A DNA stretch of 64,000 nucleotides from Ochotona curzoniae. Taxonomy: Eukaryota > Chordata > Mammalia > Lagomorpha > Ochotonidae. Each line of letters opens with the position of its first letter. The first letter of the stretch is position 1. The stretch lies in NCBI RefSeq assembly GCF_017591425.1, contig NW_024466599.1, forward strand, positions 76,550,501-76,614,500, written 5' to 3'. This document shows, one piece after another, positions 55,041 to 64,000 of this stretch. Under the pieces are notes generated by a model, which was not told the DNA's origin, did not search any database, and worked only from the letters and a program-made list of their open reading frames with translations. The translations under genes and the position numbers were made by a program.

Positions 55041-55655
55041 GTAACCATCATGCAAAATGTAAGATCAATAACCTTTTGTTGCATCCTGTTTTTGTTGCAT
55101 CCTGTTTTTTGATGTTTTGTTTTCATTTTTATTTCTTCCAAATATTTTTTTTTTTCTCTTGTCAAATTCATCACTGTCTCATGGATCTCACAGTGGCATC
55201 ATTTTACCCAAAAGGCTTTTGTGTTTTCTTTTCTTCACTCATGCATAGGTTAGTCAGTGACATGCTTGTTTGCCTCCTTGGTGCTTTAATTTATTGTTTC
55301 AACTTCATACCTGTTGTTGACTCTGTTTTGGTGCATCTCATTTAAGAGGTGGCATAATGCAGACCATCATATTCAGATGTGAGGATACAATGCAATATGC
55401 ATCCTTTAATTCCAAAGCAAAAATGGATTCTCAATGACATTGTCGGACATATCTAGAAAATGGGATGCTGGATTGTCTGACATTGTCTGTATCTACAATG
55501 TTGGGGCACACTTAAACAACAAACTGATGGACTTATGACTGCTTATGAAAGACTATACTATTGTAATAATACTGGGCAAATTAGTGGGAGGTTGGGAATT
55601 CGGGGGGAGGATCCCAGACTGTATAAAATTGTACCATAAAATTTTTTTAAAGGTA
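55041..55655 (+). other. L1 3'UTR with G-rich tract and short tandem duplication
   Basis: A direct duplication of TTTGTTGCATCCTGTTTT lies at about 55076-55109. Near the end, GGGAGGTTGGGAATTCGGGGGGAGG (55584-55608) forms the G-rich segment common near L1 3' ends. The element terminates with GTACCATAAAA and a short A/T tail. Confidence 0.75.
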
Positions 55656-55844
55656 AGAAAAATTCAGCTTGACAATGTGAAGCTTGAACTAACTAAGATG
55701 AGTAGGCAACTCAACTTCTATTATACATAGTTTTTTCTCCAACTCTAGTATTGGGCAACACAAGAAAAGAGAAAGACTTCAACAGACATATGCAATATGG
55801 ATCCCATGAAGACAAGGGCTCTTAGTAAAGGGTCAATTTTCTAT

Positions 55845-57090
55845 TAAGATTTGAAAAACTACATTTATTTTATTTTGAATGATGTTTACATAGTTAAGAA
55901 GAATGCATGTTCATGTGGACCACTGATTAGGGTAGACCTGGCAGAAAGTGAATGTGACGATTTCTTTTGTTTCTTTTTCTATCTGAGTTAAATAGGGAGA
56001 GAAGAAGAGCCTAGCCTAGGCACATCAACACTCAGGGAATGGGGGACAGCCAACCCATGTCATCCTGGAGTCTCAGATGTGGATCATGTTCTGAGGGCAC
56101 TGCTGAAGTGATTTTGGTGGTTCTCAGGTGCAACTGATTCACTTGCTTCAAGATTGAGGAGATCCTCCCGAAGTCCATTGACTGACATAGTCCATATTAG
56201 AATCTCTACTCAAGCAGATACTTGCTTCACCGGGAGAGCTGTCTAATTTGCTCTGCTCTCCATGAAACTAGCCATCTTATGCAGGCCTCAATGCACTCAT
56301 TGTCATGTCCCCCATGTACATGTGCTCATACTGTCCACTGCACAGGCATCAACAACTGAGGGCACTGGGTTCTGATATACACACTCCAGTCAGACTACAA
56401 ATCCTGTCATTTTTCCCATAGTTGAAGTTCTGAGTCCAGTGGTCCAGTTGGGAGGGTCCCCAGAGAAGCCTAGCCAGAATTAATGCAGGCTCCAGCTCAG
56501 TCCATCTCAAATCAACCTACACACACTGGTGTTTTGAGTCGCTCAATCAGTTCTGCTCCATCCCCATCTCATATGCAAACAAGTGGATGCTGAGGTCCAG
56601 CCTATCCCGACCCACCATACAGCTGGCCCCCAACCACACCAACAAGAACTGCAGCCTAGTCAGAGTGACCCTCCTGTAACTCCGCCCAGGCCCACCTAAA
56701 AGCCCAATTCCTGCACATGTAGGTGTGTGCAGCAGACTGGTCCAGTCCATCACACATTTCATTTAACTTTCATAAACATCAATGGGTGCTAAAGCCTAGC
56801 TCAGCCTAACCAACGCCACTATCCAGCTCATGCTCATATCAGCATGTACCACTGCCCATCCCATCAGGCCTTCCTCCAGCCCTGGTTCCTGTGCTTACCA
56901 GTGGAAGCTTCAGCCCATGAGAATGGAGCTCATGGTTTCCCTGCTACGCTCATTGCAAGCTGGATCTTGCATCCAAGACAAAGGGAAACCCTGGGAAGTC
57001 AACTCAGCCATGACTGGACCTGGCCACCTTTATTTATATAGCACTAGAGGCCTGTGGCAGGGAGATTTCCTTTGGGAAAAATGAGCTCAC
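55845..57090 (-). repeat. Unnamed retroposon-like repeat, copy 2, truncated VNTR part
   Basis: Homologous to 43370-45312 in the same order: GCATGTTCATGTGGACCACTGATTAGGGTAG, GTCCATTGACTGACATAGTCC, GGGAGAGCTGTCTAATTTGCTCTGC, GGCATCAACAACTGAGGG and GTCCCCAGAGAAGCCTAGCC, then the degenerate units (CATCAATGGGTGCTAAAGCCTAGCTCAGCC). The minus strand ends at the left with CATTCAAAATAAAATAAATG. The repeat-unit part is shorter than in copy 1. It lies about 190 bases after the L1 3' end. Confidence 0.7.
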
Positions 57091-59475
57091 AGGTTTGAAG
57101 AATGTGCTGTGAAAAAAAATGACATGTTTTTAATCAACTTAAATAAATGACTCATATTAATTAACTATTCAAATCAAACATTTAGAATATACGCAATAAA
57201 TATCCTCATCGAGGCAAGATGGTATAAATGAAAAGCAAGCAGTTATATGTAAGACACAAAGTCACAGTCTTAGTAAATTACTCATCCAATGTGCTTAAAT
57301 GTTTCAGTTTAAATGTGCAAATATACTCTGGAGGCATTGGAAAGGACATATAAAAGGGAAGTAATTCATTCATACCATTTTCTTTTCCAAGAAATCAAGG
57401 AGAAAACACAAAAGAAGAATGAGTGACAAAATCATGCCAACACTTGAGGATAACTAAAGGTGGAGTTAGCAGTGTTCTGAATCCTCGTTGGACAGACAGG
57501 GAAAAAACACACACAGACATCTTAGAGTAAAATTATGGGAATGTTAAAGACAATAAGAGCTTGTGAAAATCTATAAATACTGAGACAAATGAGAGATGGT
57601 TTTAATGTTCATAGAGGTATCTGAGCCCGGATTTTTATATCTGACATAATCTTTAAAATATTTAATTCAAAAGAAAAGTATTATCATACAGATGTTTTTA
57701 GAATTCATGTACTTGATTGAATACAATTATGTATGAAAACAAAAACTGCCAACAAGCAATGATAAGCATGCTAACGTATTCTGAAAATATTACATGATAT
57801 CTTCAAGTTCCTATGAAACATAACAAAGAATTAAGATGGGTTAGTGGGTAAAGAGGATGATGGGTTAATGGACAGGTTGATATTAGTGGGAAAGCTGAGA
57901 CCAAGATATAGGTCTCCATTGTGAAATTCCTTTTGTTTTGCTCTGTGGTTGAAATACATTTAATGATACAATGCTGTAAAACATGGTGTGGAAAGAGTTT
58001 TCGTTTACATGAAAATGATGATAAGCAAACAGACAACAGGATATAAAATGCATCCAAAAATAACTGCTTTCTCATTTTAAAAGGTAGCAATATGCACAGA
58101 GAAAGAGCTGGGAAGAGAACCACAATCAACATTTTGGGTTATTTAATGGCAATTTTAACTCATACAGGAGGATTATCCATCTGTATGATAACAAGGCACT
58201 GACAGGCATGCAAATCTTATTGGCTTAGTAGCCAAATGTGCGCTTTGTCAGCAAACTTTTTAAATGGCACTCACAATGAAATGGGGAGAGTTTTTCTCAC
58301 TGGCACAAAGAGAGAACATGGGGAAAATGCTCAAAGAGCATGCATCCTTCCAAAGGAGTGAAGTCAAGTCTGGTCTATGAGTTGAACTGTAAACCAAAAT
58401 AAAGTAAATCTCTCTCTCTCTGCACGCATATGGTTAGATGGAATCAGTGGAAGAAGCTGTTGGTTTAACACTGGGCAGGGAAGATGAATCCAAACTTTGC
58501 CTCATGGCAAATGCAGCTGGGAACAGAGCCAAGTGTACTGGGTTACTAACAACCCTCTGAACTGGGCTGGATCCAGGAGCTAGCTCTGAGCAGGAGGTCT
58601 CCTTATTTTCTGATCCTAATTTTCCATGAATGAAGAGGATGCCATTAAACTTCATAACAAAACATGACTAAACACACCGCAAAATAAACCACACAGGTAA
58701 GGGTCACCTGGATTGCGGGTAGCAGAAGTCCAATAATCAGCTATTAAATATGATATTAGTATGTTAGAGATATGTGTGAATAGATGGAATATTATCATTG
58801 TCAAGCAAGAAAAGACTGTTTAAAATGAGCAAATTTGAAAAGGAACAAGTAAAGGGCTGCAACTTGGAAACTATTCACCAATCCCTTCCTCATTGGCTAA
58901 AGGTTGCCTCCCAGAGGGCAAACTGAGGTTGAAGTACAGTTGTCCTCACTGTTGAATGGACTGGAAGGCTGTGGCTTGGTCAGCCTGCCACAGGTGGAAC
59001 AAGTTTGATGTCAGACTAAAACACAGCGACACAGGTGTTGTTAGTGCTGTGTCACAGGCTTGAAGGTTCAAGCTCTGTAAGGATTATCTGGGAATTTTTT
59101 CTTAAATTTTCACTATGATTTGTTATAGTTATAAAAAGTAGAGAACTATCCCCACGTCTATAAACGACAGTTTAAAGAACTTAAAGGTGAAATATTTCTT
59201 CCCGATTTTAGTTGGTGTCAAAATATTGTTATGATCACCTGGGTAAAAATCATATTACCATTTGCTTTGATCCACAGAAAAAAAAGATAAGAGTTTTAAA
59301 GAGTCTCTTTGATTTTGGAGCGTGATTTCCAACAAACAAATCATATCATACTCTTTATCTTAATCTCTTTCGACTGCAATGGGATATGGAGGGAGTAAGT
59401 TTCAAAGTGTTACATTACTCATTAAAAAAACAAGGACACACTTTTTTCTGTTTACCACAACAGCCTTTGCTGGAG
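57091..59475. other. Unique DNA with a candidate conserved block
   Basis: No repeat recognised except a TCTCTCTCTCTC run at 58411-58422. The part 58140-58340 is a candidate conserved non-coding block (ATGCAAAT octamer at 58208-58215, the palindrome TTGGCTTAGTAGCCAA at 58220-58235, GATAACAAGGCAC at 58187-58199). The minus frame at 57803-58132 (109 codons) has no recognised motif. Confidence 0.35.
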
Positions 59476-59605
59476 ATTAAATTTAGGATTTCAGAACTCT
59501 ATGTTTCCCATATGGGTTGCAGCAACCCAAATACTTGACTCACCATTGGGTCTAGTTTAGACAGAGCCCATAGCCAGGCATTATACCAAGTTTCTGTGAT
59601 AGGAA
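59476..59605 (-). repeat. Very old C-SINE fragment, antisense
   Basis: AACTCTATGTTTCCCATATGGGTTGCAGCAACCCAAATACTTGACTCACCATTGG follows the middle block of the older C-SINE on the antisense strand. Both ends are lost. Confidence 0.5.
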
Positions 59606-60690
59606 ATATGGCTGTCTTCTTCTTTTCTTTTATGGTGGTTAAGATATTTTATTGCTTTTACTCATACACAGTAAATCTAAGTTAGTCACAGATCATGAAA
59701 ATTATGGTAGCATATCACTGCTAACACTTTGCTTGATAAATGTTTAAAACAAAACTGCCAAAAACGTATTTGCAGCCAAACAAACGCACACTGGGATGTC
59801 TTGCTTTTGTTTGTTTTACTTTCTGATGCTTAAAAATTTAGCTCTCACCTATAAGAACATGAAGTATTTGTGCTTGTGTGTCTGGCTATTTCACTCCACA
59901 TTATATCCTGCAGTTATGGCCATTTTCATGAAAACAGCAGAAATTCATTTTTGTTTAATGCTGAATAATATTCTGCACACACACACATCCATGTTTGAGG
60001 ATATGACATCCATTGCTCGATTACATATATTGACTACTGTGAATAGTTCTGCTACAAACACGGGGGGACCTGGTGCAAGTAGATACTCACTCCCGTCTTT
60101 GTGTATTTATCAGTTTGTGAGACTTCTGGATCATATGTCAAATCTACTTTTAGTCTCCAAAGAAATCTGCATACTGTTTTCCACACTGCACCGACAGTGT
60201 ATACATGTTTCGATTTCTACACATCTGCACCAGCATTTATTGCTCCCTTCCTTTGTAGTGGAAATACCCCGTCTCACAGGTGGGAGATGCTCTCTGATTG
60301 TGGTTTGGATGCTGTGCATTCCTTCACACATGTTGGCTATTTGCATTGCTCCTCTTAAGAACTGTCGGTTAAGGTTCTTCAACCATTTCTAAACCACATT
60401 GGTTGCTTTCTAGTTGCTGAGAAACTGAATTGCTAATATATTCTGAATATTGGATATCTCTTTATTCCATTGAGGGTTTGCGTTGCTGTCCAGAAGCTTT
60501 TACATTGGACACAACCATGTGTCTGGGTTTTTTTTGTTGCCTTTACTTTGGGGGACTCTTAGCCAAGAATTGAATTTCCTTGCCTACATCTTCCCTACCT
60601 CACGGCTTCTCAAATGGTTGTATGGATCTCCTTTTTGAAAATTTGATCAGACTCTTAGCATGTTGAAATATCACTTCTCAGAGACACACT
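59606..60690 (-). mobile_element. Ancient L1 3' part, antisense
   Basis: The plus strand follows the reverse complement of an L1 3'UTR and ORF2 end: CTGGCTATTTCACTCCACATTATATCCTGCAG, TTTAATGCTGAATAATATTCTGC, CTGTGAATAGTTCTGCTACAAACACGGGGG, GGATCATATGTCAAATCTAC, ACTGTTTTCCACACTGCACCGACAG and GTCCAGAAGCTTTTACATTGG. A 198-codon plus-strand frame at 59796-60392 lies antisense to it and is therefore chance, although it is the longest frame in the window. Confidence 0.82.
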
Positions 60691-60744
60691 TACCACTCCT
60701 TATATCACAGATATATGACAGAAAGTAAACACTGCTTCTGTAAT

Positions 60745-60835
60745 ATTTCATGTTATCATTTACAAATACGGACCACTTATAGCTTGCTAAACCCTGTCTT
60801 AACTACTTCATTTTCATTAACATCTCCATCCAGGC
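60745..60835 (+). repeat. Possible MIR fragment
   Basis: CTTGCTAAACCCTGTCTTAACTACTTCATTTTCATTAACATCTCC resembles the MIR core region (GCACTGTGCTAAGCACTTTACATGCATTATCTCATTTAATCC). Short and diverged; tentative. Confidence 0.3.
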
Positions 60836-63010
60836 TGACAGTGGCAGGGCTTCTAGCCTGTGGCTACGATCTTGAATTTACCCACAAGAACTAGTTCTCA
60901 TTCTCCCTGAATATCAAACAGTTCCTTTTATTTCCCAGAGACCTTGTCTTAATGTTATCACACTTTTTATTGCGATTATGTTATAAAACTTCCACTTCAA
61001 AATGTTGTCGGTCCACAAAATACTTCAGTGATTCTCAGATGACTTTTTTTTAAATGAAGTAACTAGAAGGTGAAAGTAAGCAGAGTAATGTAAATAACAA
61101 TGAAATGTAAATTAGCAGAAAACCAGACAACCACTGTTGAGCTGTGCATATGCTATAAACTGCTGAGTACAACTCCCAACAGTGAGACCAGGGAAATATT
61201 CCAAGGCTGTTAATATAAACAATGAAGTACTTCTTGACACCAAAACAAGTGAAGCAATATTTAAATCCTATAAAAACCAGAAGTTAGCAAGTGATAAAAT
61301 GTTCTTAGGTGCAAGTAATACGATCATAAATCTTACAAGAGTGGTGTTATGACTTCTTTCATGGCATAGATGTACAGACCGGCCATATGTGTGGGTTCAT
61401 GCATGAAAGCCTGGCTTACACCTGCTATTCTGGTGTGACTGTTAATATTGGCTGTGCTGTGTTTCTTTCTCTTTCTCTCTCTCTCTCTTTAATGTGTATA
61501 TATTATGTGCATGTATGTGTGTATGTGTGTCTCCTTGTGTAAGATCAAGGCATGATTATGAGCAAACTAATATCAAGAGTGGTAATTGCGTGTTTCACCA
61601 GCTTGGTATGTATAGGAATAATCTTTTCTGCACCATGAAACGTTGGATGAGCTTCCAAAAGTAAAACAAATAAACAAACAAACAAAGTAGAAAAATCAGG
61701 CTTCATTTTTAACCAAACTTACCCAAATATGGAAAGAATCAACAAAAAGAGAAATTCAAGGGTGTGAAGTCTGTAAACAATTGAAAGTGAAGACTGCTTT
61801 ATACCTATAAAAGGAGAGATCACACGATACCAAGGTCATAATAAAAGGAATGCAAGCAACTCATATTTTAATATAAGAGTCTCCAAAACATAAGAGGAAC
61901 GGAAAGAAAATGAGTTCTCAGAAATTCAATCTTCCTGATATTAAGGAAAGTGAAATGTTAATATTATAGCCCACCTCAATATTGTAATTCACACACACTT
62001 AAGATCCTCTAGGCCACAGATGGCTTTCAAGTCATCCTTTGAAAACCTGAGAACATGGTCAGCTGCACCCAAGAATACAATTGTAATCATGGCCAAGATT
62101 CTTAGTCCTAAAGCTTACAGGCCTCTCAGTCACAGCAGTGAGAGGAAAGAAAGAAACATTTGGGATATGTAACATCAGCAGGTGTTATTTGTTGTGTTTG
62201 TAGCAGTCTCTGTGTGTTTGCTGAACTCTGCAATCAACCAAGAGTAGTAATGACAGATTTGGTGTGGTTCTACTGCACAGAATGGTGATTAGCAACTACA
62301 GTGAAGGTTTTGGATGTAACTGCATCCGACAGTCACACTGGGTAGAGATGCACAGAGAATGAAAACTGGCTATCCCTTTATTATCAGATGTAACGGTATT
62401 CAAGATTGCCTTCTCTGATCAGACATCTGTGTCAACTCTATGAATGGAATCCCTGACTTGTTCTACTTTGAAACAGATCTAAATGTTAAAATTAAAGTGA
62501 AGTAAAATTTATCCGTCAATTCCAAGTTATGAAATATTGCTCAGGTTAAAAAGAATTTGTTTAAACTATTCATGTTGATATTTAGAACAGTCTGAAATGT
62601 AGTAACCTATGTGCCAATCTTTCTCTTAGCACTTTTGCCACACTGCTGAGCCAACAAATTAAAAACTTAACTGGGATCACTTTCTGCAAATATGGTAAAA
62701 TAAATACTGCTCAAATTATTCTCTTTATTTCTATTGAAAATATTTGATATTCTGCACATCTGCCAACTGGGAGAAAAGCAAATTAGGAATTTCTAACCAG
62801 TTAAGTCAGAAAATGCAGAAGATTTGCTATGTGCAGGTTATATCTTCCGTTGATTCCCATAAAACTCTCCCAATCTGTTCCTAATGAGTTTCTGAGCAAT
62901 TTCAGGAGCAATCTCTGAGACTAGGATGTTATAATGAGGAAAATATGATTGTTTTTTCTGTGACATATATGCATATAATTAAATTTATTTTTCTAAAAAC
63001 AAAAAAAAAA
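60836..63010. other. Unique DNA
   Basis: A (TC)n tract at 61462-61490, a TATGTGTGTATGTGTG run at 61511-61530 and an AAACAAATAAACAAACAAACAAA run at 61666-61688. No gene or interspersed repeat is recognised. Confidence 0.35.
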
Positions 63011-63676
63011 ATAAGACCAGTAGAGTGAGTTAAACCCCTGCGTATAATATTGGAATCCATGAGTGGTGGTTCAAATCCTAAAACAGGACTTTCAATTTTT
63101 TTTAAAAAAAAAATTTTTATTGCAAAGCCAGTTATGTAGAGAGGAGGAGAGACAGAGAGGAAGATCTTGCACCCGATGGTTGACTCCCCAAGTGGCCACA
63201 ATGGCCAGAGCTGTACCAATCCAAAGCTAGGAGCCCAGAGCCTCCTCTGGGTCTCCCACAGCCTTTGGGCCATCCTCAACTAATTTCCCAGGCCACAAGC
63301 AGGAAGCTGAATATGAAACAGGGCTTCTAGGATTAGAACCAGTGCTCACATGGGATCCCAGGCATGTAAGGCAAGGACTTCAGCCACTCTTCTACCATGC
63401 CAGACCCAATGTTGCACTTTCAATCCAGCTCCCTGCTAATGCACCTAGGAGAGCAGATCTTTATCTACTGCCACCCACATGAAGATCCATGCAGAATTCC
63501 AGGTTCCTGGCTTTGGCTTGCTGCAGTCCCTGCAATTGTGGTCCTTTGGGGAGTAAAGCACATGGATAATCTCCTCTCCTCTCTCCCTGTCTCATTCTTA
63601 ATCTCCACACACCTGTGTGACACTATTATTTTTTTTTGTAATTCTGCTTTTCACATAAATAATGAAATCTTAAGAA
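63011..63676 (+). repeat. Old C-SINE, sense, split by a younger one
   Basis: The head (63011-63092) includes GACCAGTAGAGTGAGTTAAACCCC and GGTGGTTCAAATCC (box B). After the inserted SINE, the body resumes at about 63408 with CTTTCAATCCAGCTCCCTGCTAATGCACCTAGGAGAGCAG, GTCCTTTGGGGAGTAAAGCACATGG and the tail CTGCTTTTCACATAAATAATG. Confidence 0.85.
63084..63422 (-). repeat. C-SINE, antisense, nested inside the old SINE
   Basis: The body is about 63093-63407, from the A/T-run AATTTTTATTGCAAAGCCAG to CTTCAGCCACTCTTCTACCATGCCAGACCC. The duplicated flank is ACTTTCAAT (63087-63095 and 63415-63423). Head type is of the CTAG/TTAGCC class, moderately diverged. Confidence 0.85.
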
Positions 63677-63884
63677 AGAAACAGTAAAATCAAAGTTGAA
63701 TGCCTCTCCATAAGGGGGTCATTAGTTAATACTTTCTAGAAAATTCTCATCATAGTGTGTCCTATAATGGGGCTACTGGTCTTTAAAGTGCCACTGCCAC
63801 TTGAGACGAGAGACATGATAATCCAACAAGTAGCAGAAACATTCCATCACTTGACTAATAGAGTAACAGCATATTTGCCGAATT
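63677..63884. other. Unique DNA
   Basis: Nothing recognised. Confidence 0.35.
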
Positions 63885-64000
63885 TAATAACAGACAAGGT
63901 TTTAGACGTTTGATCTAGTGGTTGTAAGTTTGATTGCCTGTATCCCACACTGGAGTGCCTATGAAAGAATCCAATTCTGATTCTTTCTAAATGGAGCCTC
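63885..64000 (+). repeat. Old C-SINE head, sense, cut by window end
   Basis: GACGTTTGATCTAGTGGTTGTAAGTTTGATTGCCTGTATCCCACACTGGAGTGCCTATG matches the older C-SINE head. The rest lies beyond the window. Confidence 0.6.

Larger units (their letters stand above)
53320..55655 (+). mobile_element. Lagomorph L1 3' half, sense
   Basis: 5'-truncated within the ORF2 reverse transcriptase at the catalytic box, it continues through the ORF2 C-terminus and a complete-looking 3'UTR that ends GTACCATAAAATTTTTTTAAA. Landmarks are AACTGGCAGGATCAACATCATCAAAATGTCC, TTCATCTGGAAACATGAGAGAGC and GGAGTATTACTCAATCATTAAAAATAATGAAATC. No clear target duplication is seen. It is clearly younger than the L1M-type pieces but has many stops. 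Confidence 0.88.

Noticed and set aside
59796..60392. 198-codon plus-strand open frame, the longest in the window
   Set aside because: It lies antisense to an ancient L1 ORF2 end, with recognisable reverse-complement L1 words along its length; no independent protein motif.
1..64000. CRISPR arrays, operons, phage or plasmid modules
   Set aside because: The repeat content, SINE/LINE structure and absence of dense coding sequence show mammalian nuclear DNA; no spaced identical direct repeats of CRISPR type were seen.

Overview
This window looks like nuclear DNA of a mammal, and of a lagomorph in particular. The main evidence is about thirty copies of the tRNA-derived C-SINE family, recognisable by its GGGCCCGGCG head, its GGTTCTAATCC box B, its conserved CTCCCCAAGTG block (CACTTGGGGAG on the sense strand) and an A-rich AAATAAAT tail. 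The youngest copies end in CCAATAAAA rather than the TTCAAATAAATAAATA tail that I associate with rabbit. I take this as a hint of pika (Ochotona) rather than rabbit, but that is inference from memory.

I find no protein-coding gene, exon chain, rRNA or tRNA gene. The open frames are short and overlap each other. Most of the longer ones lie inside SINEs or L1 remnants. The window is AT-rich and reads as a gene desert or the interior of a very long intron. It is dominated by retroposons of several ages.

Layout: 1-5 kb holds two old SINEs and one young SINE with a perfect 16-base target duplication. 5.1-7.25 kb is an ancient antisense L1 joined to a younger antisense L1 that lacks ORF1 but keeps two 5'UTR monomers. 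7.5-10.8 kb has three fairly young antisense SINEs, one nested in an ancient sense L1. 11-17.4 kb is mostly unique. 17.5-18.5 kb is a degenerate minisatellite. 18.9-23.3 kb carries old L1 and SINE pieces and a candidate conserved block. 23.87-28.69 kb is a long antisense L1 with 5'UTR, ORF1 and most of a dead ORF2, bounded on its 3' side by an inverted scrap of reverse transcriptase sequence. 29-33.9 kb is old SINEs and an old L1. 34-39 kb is mostly unique, with a CpG-rich patch. 39-43.4 kb is a dense SINE cluster of alternating orientation. 43.4-45.3 and 55.9-57.1 kb are two copies of a repeat I cannot name, with a VNTR-like part and a unique part. 52.3 kb is a pentanucleotide microsatellite. 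53.3-55.65 kb is the 3' half of a sense L1. 57-64 kb is unique DNA, another ancient antisense L1 and a nested SINE pair.

Nothing here forms an operon or pathway. The functional relationships are those of retroposons: L1 ORF2-type machinery explains the SINE target duplications. The unique blocks between repeats are the only places where host function, as distal enhancers, might lie. The most interesting items are the unnamed VNTR-bearing retroposon-like family, the ORF1-less L1, the two SINE subfamilies that differ in the promoter head, and a few conserved-looking non-coding blocks.
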